Source of the DNA: JBOGZD01 sp050697155
GTDB lineage: Bacteria; Actinomycetota; Thermoleophilia; Solirubrobacterales; 70-9
DNA: 26,619 bases
Assembly: GCA_050697155.1 (NCBI GenBank)
Contig: JBOGZD010000027.1
Coordinates: 1 to 26,619, forward strand
Reading direction: 5' to 3'
Shown: positions 22,187 through 26,619 of the stretch, piece by piece
Position numbering within the stretch: the first letter of the stretch is position 1
How the letters are laid out: every line of letters starts with the position of its first letter
Position numbers and translations under genes: made by a program
Notes under the pieces: generated by a model
What the model was told of the DNA's origin: nothing
The model's database searches: none
Seen by the model: the letters and a program-made list of their open reading frames with translations, nothing else

Positions 22187-23326
22187 TCAGCGAAGCTTCG
22201 GCAGCCCGAGCACCCGCTCGGCGACGATGTTCTTCAGCACGTCGCTGGTCCCGCCCTCGATCGAGTTCGCCCGCGAGCGCAGGAAGCGGTAGGCCCAGAG
22301 CGAGTCGCGCTCGAGGGCTTCGGCGCCGCCGACCTCCACCGCGAGCTCGGTCAGGGCCTGGTTGGTGCTCGACCACTGGAGCTTCGCGATCGAGCCCTCG
22401 GGTCCGGGAGTGCCGACCGTCATCGTCGCCGTCAGCGCTCGCATCGCTCCCAGGCGCAGGCCCTCGATGCCGATCCGAAGCCTTGCGACCTTGTCGCGGA
22501 CCAATGGGTCGTCGGCCATCCCCCGCTCCCGGGCGAGCTCGATCAGCTCGTCGAGCGACTGCGCGAGGCCGAGCGCCGCCGAGGCGCCGAGGCCGGCGCG
22601 CTCGTTCATCAGCGTCGTGATCGCGACCATCCAGCCGTTGCCCTCGCCGCCGACGACGTTCTCGTCCGGAACCCAGGCGTCCTCGATGAAGAGCTCGTTG
22701 AACTCGGACTCGCCGGTGATCTGGCGCAGCGGCCGCACCTCGATCTCGTCCTGGTCCATGTCCATCAGGAAGTAGGTGATCCCCTTGTGCTTGGGCGCCT
22801 CGGGGTCCGAGCGCGCGACGAGCATGCACCACTTCGCCTCGTGGGCGAACGTCGTCCAGACCTTCTGGCCGGTGATCCGCCAGCCCCCGTCCTCCTTCGC
22901 CGCCCTCGTCTTCAGCGAGGCGAGGTCGGAGCCCGACTCGGGCTCGGAGAACCCCTGGCACCAGATCTCCTCGGCCGAGAGGATCGGCTCGAGGAAGCGC
23001 TCCTTCTGCTCCTCGGTGCCATGGGCGATCACCACCGGACCGCCCATCACCAGCCCGAGGATGTTCGCCGGGCGCGGGGCCTTGGCTCGCGCCAGCTCCT
23101 CCCCGAAGATCGCCTGCTCGATCAGCGTCGCGCCGCGCCCGCCGTACTCCTTGGGCCACGAGACGCCGGCCCAGCCGCCGGCGTGCAGCGTGCGCTGCCA
23201 TTCGCGCTCGAACTCGAACTGCGCCGCATCGCCGCCCTTCGGCGCGGGGCCCGGGTGGTTCTCTGAGAGCCAGGCGCGAAGCTCGTCCCGGAAGGCCCGC
23301 TCGTCCTCGGTCAGGGACAGGTCCAC
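22187..23326 (-). CDS. Acyl-CoA dehydrogenase, catalytic-type subunit
   Basis: A 379-residue FAD-dependent acyl-CoA dehydrogenase. Features: MDLSLTEDERAFRDELRAWL start, WAGVSWPKEYGGRGATLIEQAIFGEEL, WCQGFSEPESGSDLASLKTRA (signature 1), GWRITGQKVWTTFAHEAKWCMLVARSD, ERAGLGASAALGLAQ, QWSSTNQALTELAVEVGG and RANSIEGGTSDVLKNIVAERVLGLP, with Glu357 at the place of the catalytic base. It introduces an alpha-beta double bond in an acyl-CoA. It is the first gene of the pair and probably forms a complex with the next gene product. GTG 23326 has TAGCTT (minus strand, 23336-23341) nine bases upstream and an 18-bp palindrome further up. Confidence 0.92.
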   Translation of the reverse strand: MDLSLTEDERAFRDELRAWLSENHPGPAPKGGDAAQFEFEREWQRTLHAGGWAGVSWPKEYGGRGATLIEQAIFGEELARAKAPRPANILGLVMGGPVVIAHGTEEQKERFLEPILSAEEIWCQGFSEPESGSDLASLKTRAAKEDGGWRITGQKVWTTFAHEAKWCMLVARSDPEAPKHKGITYFLMDMDQDEIEVRPLRQITGESEFNELFIEDAWVPDENVVGGEGNGWMVAITTLMNERAGLGASAALGLAQSLDELIELARERGMADDPLVRDKVARLRIGIEGLRLGAMRALTATMTVGTPGPEGSIAKLQWSSTNQALTELAVEVGGAEALERDSLWAYRFLRSRANSIEGGTSDVLKNIVAERVLGLPKLR

Positions 23327-23335
23327 GACCTCGGA

Positions 23336-23341
23336 AAGCTA
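23336..23341 (-). promoter_or_regulatory. Candidate -10 box TAGCTT of the dehydrogenase pair
   Basis: TAGCTT lies nine bases before the GTG at 23326 on the minus strand. Confidence 0.4.
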
Positions 23342-23362
23342 TTCGAAGATGCCGGCGGCGGA

Positions 23363-23380
23363 GCTGGATCTAGATCCAGC
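23363..23380. promoter_or_regulatory. 18-bp perfect palindrome, possible operator
   Basis: GCTGGATCTAGATCCAGC is perfectly self-complementary. It overlaps the stop codon of the methyltransferase-like gene and lies about 22 bp upstream of the TAGCTT box of the dehydrogenase pair, near where the -35 would be. A dimeric repressor (for example TetR type) could bind here. No regulator gene is in the window. Confidence 0.45.
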
Positions 23381-23837
23381 GGCGAACCCGGGAGCGGTAG
23401 GCGCGGTACTCGTCCCCGAACCTCGCCTCCAGGAACCGCTCTTCCTCGAGCGCGAGCCGATTGGCGAGCAGCCCGAGCAAGGCGACGACGGCGACGCCGG
23501 TGGCGGTGTCGACGAGCAGCGCCAAGCCGAGGAGGCCGACGGTGCCGCCGGCGTAGACCGGGTTGCGGCTGAACCGCAGGGCTCCGCCGGTGAGCAGGCG
23601 ATTGGTGGGCTTGAACGGATCGGGGCTCTCCCCCTGCTGGGCCAGGCTCGCAATTCCCCAGCCCCAGAAGCCGAGGCCTGCGACCAACAGCGGAATCCCC
23701 ACCGCCAGCGAGACCCCCTTCGGGAGGAAGTCCACCGGTGCCACCAGCTCGAGCACGACGATCAGGATGAGCGCCACGACTGGCGGAACGGGCGGCGGCA
23801 CGCTGTAGCTCGGGCGATCGGGCGCGGTTGCGGACAT
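23370..23837 (-). CDS. Isoprenylcysteine carboxyl methyltransferase (ICMT/PEMT)-like protein
   Basis: A 155-residue membrane protein with four or five helices. The C-terminal half carries the family core: PDPFKPTNRLLTGGALRFSRNPVYAGGTVGLLGLALL and LALEEERFLEARFGDEYRAYRSRVRRWI, with the RNPxY and E-E-x-x-L-x-x-x-F-G-x-x-Y-x-x-Y motifs. These bind S-adenosylmethionine and the substrate in membrane methyltransferases; the true substrate is unknown. ATG 23837 has a Shine-Dalgarno GGAGGAG five bases upstream. It follows ubiA by 43 bp. Confidence 0.88.
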   Translation of the reverse strand: MSATAPDRPSYSVPPPVPPVVALILIVVLELVAPVDFLPKGVSLAVGIPLLVAGLGFWGWGIASLAQQGESPDPFKPTNRLLTGGALRFSRNPVYAGGTVGLLGLALLVDTATGVAVVALLGLLANRLALEEERFLEARFGDEYRAYRSRVRRWI

Positions 23838-23880
23838 CGGAACTCCTCCCCGGTTGTGCTTCGTCCCGCCGGGACACTAG

Positions 23881-24774
23881 TCAGTCGAATACGTAGAGCA
23901 TCAGCAGCGCCGAGGCCACCCAGGTGACACCGGCGAAGACCATGCCCGGGTCCTCGACCAGGATCGCCGCGGTCGAGCGGGTGTCGCTGCGGTCGTAGAT
24001 CAGGTACAGGTAGCGGAAGATGCCGTAGAGGACCGAGGGGGCGGTGGCGAGCATCTTCGAGCCGATCAGCGGCGAGTCGACGGCGTAGATGACGTAGCTG
24101 AGGATCGCGGTCGCGGTGACCATCGCGACCATCTGGTCGAGAAAGGGGATCGAGTAGTGCTCGAGCACCGGGCGCGTGGGCGCGGCGGCCTCCGCGCCGG
24201 AGTCCGGTGAGGCGACGGCGCCCTGCTCCTCGAGCATCGCCTCCTGGCGGCGCTTGGTGAAGCCGAGGAACAGCGCCAGCATCCCGGTGCAGATGAGCAG
24301 GAACTCCGACGCGCCCGACTCGACCGCCACCGCGCCGGCGACGACCCGAAGGATGAACAGCGACGCGATCGTCATCACGTCGAGGATCACGAGGCGCTTG
24401 AGGAGCAGCGAGTAGGCGGCGGTGATCGCGCCGTAGAGCGCGACGAGCCCGGCGACCTCGGACTCGACCGCGAAGCCGAGCGCGACTCCGGCGGCCGCGA
24501 GCGCGAGCGCAAGCCCCGAGGCGGTCCCGGGCGCGACCGCCCCGCTGGCGATCGGCCGATCGCGCTTCTCGGGGTGGCGGCGGTCGAGCTCGCGGTCGCG
24601 CAGGTCGTTGAACAGGTAGCCGGCACTCGAGATCGCGCAGAAGGCAACGAAGGTGAGGATCGCCGCCAGCACCCGATCGCCCTCGTCGAGCTGTCCAGAG
24701 AAGAGCAGGCCCGCGAAGACGAGCAGGTTCTTGATCCACTCCTGCGGGCGCAGGGCGACGATCGCGGCCGGCAT
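23881..24774 (-). CDS. UbiA prenyltransferase, decaprenyl-phosphate phosphoribosyltransferase-like
   Basis: A 297-residue polytopic UbiA-family enzyme. The first Asp-rich motif is NDLRDRELD (56-64) in LFNDLRDRELDRRHPEKRDRPIASG; the opening LRPQEWIKNLLVFAGLLFSGQL and the later AYSLLLKRLVILDVMTIASLFILRVVAGAVAVE resemble decaprenyl-phosphate phosphoribosyltransferase (Rv3806c type), which attaches phosphoribose to a polyprenyl phosphate for arabinan precursors. In this organism the product could serve another glycan or lipid. ATG 24774 has TAACCT (minus strand, 24784-24789) nine bases upstream and a hairpin between it and the FAD oxidase gene. Confidence 0.85.
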   Translation of the reverse strand: MPAAIVALRPQEWIKNLLVFAGLLFSGQLDEGDRVLAAILTFVAFCAISSAGYLFNDLRDRELDRRHPEKRDRPIASGAVAPGTASGLALALAAAGVALGFAVESEVAGLVALYGAITAAYSLLLKRLVILDVMTIASLFILRVVAGAVAVESGASEFLLICTGMLALFLGFTKRRQEAMLEEQGAVASPDSGAEAAAPTRPVLEHYSIPFLDQMVAMVTATAILSYVIYAVDSPLIGSKMLATAPSVLYGIFRYLYLIYDRSDTRSTAAILVEDPGMVFAGVTWVASALLMLYVFD

Positions 24775-24783
24775 GGCCGGCGA

Positions 24784-24789
24784 AGGTTA
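24784..24789 (-). promoter_or_regulatory. Candidate -10 box TAACCT of ubiA-like gene
   Basis: TAACCT lies nine bases before the ATG at 24774 on the minus strand. Confidence 0.4.
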
Positions 24790-24806
24790 GGTCGCGGCGT
24801 CTCCAA

Positions 24807-24843
24807 TGGCGCCTTCCTCTCCCATGGCGAGAGAAAAGCGCCA
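24807..24843 (-). terminator. Hairpin after the FAD oxidase gene
   Basis: As minus-strand RNA, the 15-nt arms (24843-24829 and 24821-24807) pair fully if two U-G wobbles are allowed; as plus-strand RNA the same positions are mismatches. The loop is seven bases. It starts one base after the stop codon. There is no U-tract. Confidence 0.6.
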
Positions 24844-24844
24844 G

Positions 24845-26515
24845 CTAGGGGTCGATCAGCACGCCCGGGTTGAGCGTGCCCGCGGGATCGACTGCGCGCT
24901 TGGCCGCGCGCAGCGCGTCGGCGAACGGATCGGGGCGCTGGCGGTCATACCAGGGTCGGTGGTCGCGGCCGACCGCGTGATGGTGGGTGATCGTGCCGCC
25001 CGCGGCGATCACCGCGTCCGATACCGCCGCCTTGATCTCGTCCCACTGCTCGACCTCCGAGCCCCGCCGCGCCGGGGCGAGGACGGTGAAGTAGGGCGCC
25101 GGGCCATCCGGGTACACATGGGTGAAGCGGCAGGAGACCTTCGGCGCCCCGGCGCCGTCGGCGCGCCCGCCGCCTGTCTCGGCAACCGCGCGCCGGGCGG
25201 TCTCGATCAGCTCGGCGTGGAAGTCGTCGAAGCGGTCCCAGGTGATCGCGGTCTCGAAGGTGTCGGAGAGCACCCCGCAGGCGACGAACGTGTCGCGGAG
25301 GTAGGGCGCGGCGAGAAAGGCGTGGCGCCACGACCCGACGGGGTCCGAGCCGGGTTCGGATCCGGGGGAATTCGCCCGCACCGCGCCCTTTCGCGGCTCG
25401 GGTGCCGCCTGCCCGCGAACCTCGCCCGGCTCGCCGCCGTGGTCGCGAGCGGCAGCGACCGCGACTCGCATCGGCTCGTCGACGGGGTGATGGGCGGACT
25501 CGAAACCGAGCACGAGCAGCGCCTTGCCGGGCGCCCCGGCGCCGGTGACCTCCGACTCGACCGTGTCGAGCAGCCGGCAGTTGGCCGGGTTGAGCCCCGA
25601 CTGGGCGAGCTCGCGGACGGCCGCTGCGCCGGCGCCGAAGCCCTCGAAGGCGACCCCGCAGGAGAGCTTGAACGTCGGGCGCTCGTGCACCCGCACCCAG
25701 GCCTCGGTGATCACCCCGAGGATCCCCTCGGAGCCGATCAGCATCCGGTCCGGACTCGGGCCGGCGCCGGAGCCCGGCAGACGCCGGCTCTCCCAGGCGC
25801 CGCTCGGCGTCAGCGCCCGCACCGACTCGACCAGGTCGTCGATGTGGGTCCAGACGGTCGCGAAGTGGCCGCCGGCGCGGGTGGCGATCCAGCCGCCGAG
25901 GCTCGAGTACTCGAACGACTGCGGGAAGTGGCGCAGCGTGAGGCCGTGCTCGGCGAGCTGGTCGTTGAGGGCGGGGCCGAGGACGCCGGCCTGGATCCGA
26001 GCGGCGCGGGATACGGGATCGACCTCCAACACCCGGTCGAGTGCGCGCAGGTCGAGCGACACCGAGCCTGCATAGCCGTCTCCGACCCGGGGCTCGACCC
26101 CGCCGACCACGCTGGTCCCGCCGCCGTAGGGGATCGCCGCCGCGCCCTCGTCGGCGCACCAGCCGAGCACCGCCTCGATCTCGGCCTCGTCCCGGGGCCG
26201 GGCGACGAGGTCGGGCGGGTGCTCGATCACACCGCGAAAGCCGCGGACGACGTCGCGGTAGGCCTTGCCGAGCGCTTGCGAGACCCGCTCGTGGCGCTCG
26301 TCGGAGACGATCTCCGCCAGCGAGGCGGGTGGGCGCAAGCGCGGCTCGGGCAGCTCGATCGCCTCCAGCGGCACCGGCTCCTCGGGCTCTCCCCCGAACC
26401 CGAGGCGCTCGCGGACGGCCGCCGCGGCGGCGCTGAGGTCGGCCGCCCTCGGCTGCTGGTCCTCGAAACCCCAGCCCCAGTGCTTGCGCTTGCGGACGGC
26501 GGCCTCCGGGCTCAC
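24845..26515 (-). CDS. FAD-linked oxidase, alkyl-DHAP synthase (AGPS)-like
   Basis: A 556-residue FAD_binding_4 oxidase. Features: N-terminal KRKHWGWGFED, PDLVARPRDEAEIEAVLGWCADEGAAAIPYGGGTSVVGGVEP (FAD pyrophosphate loop 130-141), SFEYSSLGGWIATRAGGHFATVWTHIDDLV, GSEGILGVITEAWVRV, then CRFTHVYPDGPAPYFT (463-477) and THHHAVGRDHRPW (510-522). The Tyr/His motifs match alkyldihydroxyacetonephosphate synthase, which swaps an acyl for an alkyl chain in ether-lipid synthesis; actinobacterial relatives may have other substrates. A low-complexity Pro/Gly/Glu/Ser insertion spans about residues 366-395. GTG 26515 has TAGGCT (minus strand) six bases upstream. Confidence 0.87.
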   Translation of the reverse strand: MSPEAAVRKRKHWGWGFEDQQPRAADLSAAAAAVRERLGFGGEPEEPVPLEAIELPEPRLRPPASLAEIVSDERHERVSQALGKAYRDVVRGFRGVIEHPPDLVARPRDEAEIEAVLGWCADEGAAAIPYGGGTSVVGGVEPRVGDGYAGSVSLDLRALDRVLEVDPVSRAARIQAGVLGPALNDQLAEHGLTLRHFPQSFEYSSLGGWIATRAGGHFATVWTHIDDLVESVRALTPSGAWESRRLPGSGAGPSPDRMLIGSEGILGVITEAWVRVHERPTFKLSCGVAFEGFGAGAAAVRELAQSGLNPANCRLLDTVESEVTGAGAPGKALLVLGFESAHHPVDEPMRVAVAAARDHGGEPGEVRGQAAPEPRKGAVRANSPGSEPGSDPVGSWRHAFLAAPYLRDTFVACGVLSDTFETAITWDRFDDFHAELIETARRAVAETGGGRADGAGAPKVSCRFTHVYPDGPAPYFTVLAPARRGSEVEQWDEIKAAVSDAVIAAGGTITHHHAVGRDHRPWYDRQRPDPFADALRAAKRAVDPAGTLNPGVLIDP

Positions 26516-26521
26516 GGCAAC

Positions 26522-26527
26522 AGCCTA
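26522..26527 (-). promoter_or_regulatory. Candidate -10 box TAGGCT
   Basis: TAGGCT is followed by GTTGCC and the GTG at 26515 on the minus strand, a spacing of six. Confidence 0.5.
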
Positions 26528-26558
26528 AGCGGTAGCGCCCGGGGGCCACGCCCCTTAC

Positions 26559-26589
26559 GGCGCGCCCTTGAGTTCGGCGCGCCCTTTGA
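26559..26589. repeat. Short direct repeat GGCGCGCCCTT(T)GA
   Basis: GGCGCGCCCTTGA (26559-26571) and GGCGCGCCCTTTGA (26576-26589) lie in tandem upstream of the FAD oxidase gene. The second copy runs into TTGACA (26586-26591), a consensus-like -35 hexamer on the plus strand; TTGACG follows at 26609. They may belong to a promoter reading out of the window. Confidence 0.4.
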
Positions 26590-26619
26590 CAGCGGAGCGC
26601 GCTCCCGCTTGACGCGGAG

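Noticed and set aside
1..26619. tRNA, rRNA, CRISPR, prophage or known defence genes
   Set aside because: No cloverleaf-like sequence, spaced repeats, integrase or other hallmark was seen on either strand by eye.

Overview
The window is high-GC, densely coding DNA with small intergenic gaps and heavy GC-ending codon use. Gene content points to an actinobacterium: a DUF2277 protein, a cysteine-less HesB-like protein, a decaprenyl-phosphate phosphoribosyltransferase-like UbiA, a paired acyl-CoA dehydrogenase operon, an aspartate-rich lipoprotein for amino-acid uptake, and a recurring TANNNT box a few bases before start codons. A Thermoleophilia/Solirubrobacterales-type genome is my best guess, by inference only. 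It looks like chromosomal housekeeping and accessory metabolism, with no phage, CRISPR, rRNA or tRNA that I can see.

Layout. 1-3.6 kb: a TenA thiaminase-like gene broken by two homopolymer indels, a HesB-like protein, a divergent endonuclease V-like gene translationally coupled to an alpha/beta hydrolase, and a frameshifted small gene. 3.6-8.5 kb: an EamA transporter and a polytopic membrane protein on the minus strand, divergent from a flippase-like membrane protein and a lipoprotein sulfatase. 8.5-13.5 kb: a DEAD-box RNA helicase and a quinone oxidoreductase (minus), then a PfkB sugar kinase and citrate synthase (plus), separated by a large perfect hairpin. 13.5-16.7 kb: a complete polar amino-acid ABC importer, transcribed leftward in the order ATPase, binding protein, permease, permease. 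16.7-17.07 kb: a non-coding region with nested inverted repeats, including a 256-bp foldback element with terminal inverted repeats and a 7-8 bp flanking direct repeat. 17.07-19.2 kb: three small proteins of unknown function and a GT4 glycosyltransferase without a normal start codon. 19.2-21.1 kb: a small hypothetical protein and a DHA2-type MFS exporter. 21.1-26.5 kb (minus): an alkyl-DHAP-synthase-like FAD oxidase, UbiA prenyltransferase, isoprenylcysteine-methyltransferase-like protein, and two adjacent acyl-CoA dehydrogenases that look like catalytic and non-catalytic partners.

The strongest unusual observations are the miniature inverted-repeat element at 16793-17048 with an apparent target-site duplication; an endonuclease V homolog in which three of four catalytic residues are replaced; and the repeated TANNNT-N6/7/9-start-codon arrangement, which suggests widespread leaderless or near-leaderless transcription. 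No new multi-gene defence or biosynthetic system is evident.
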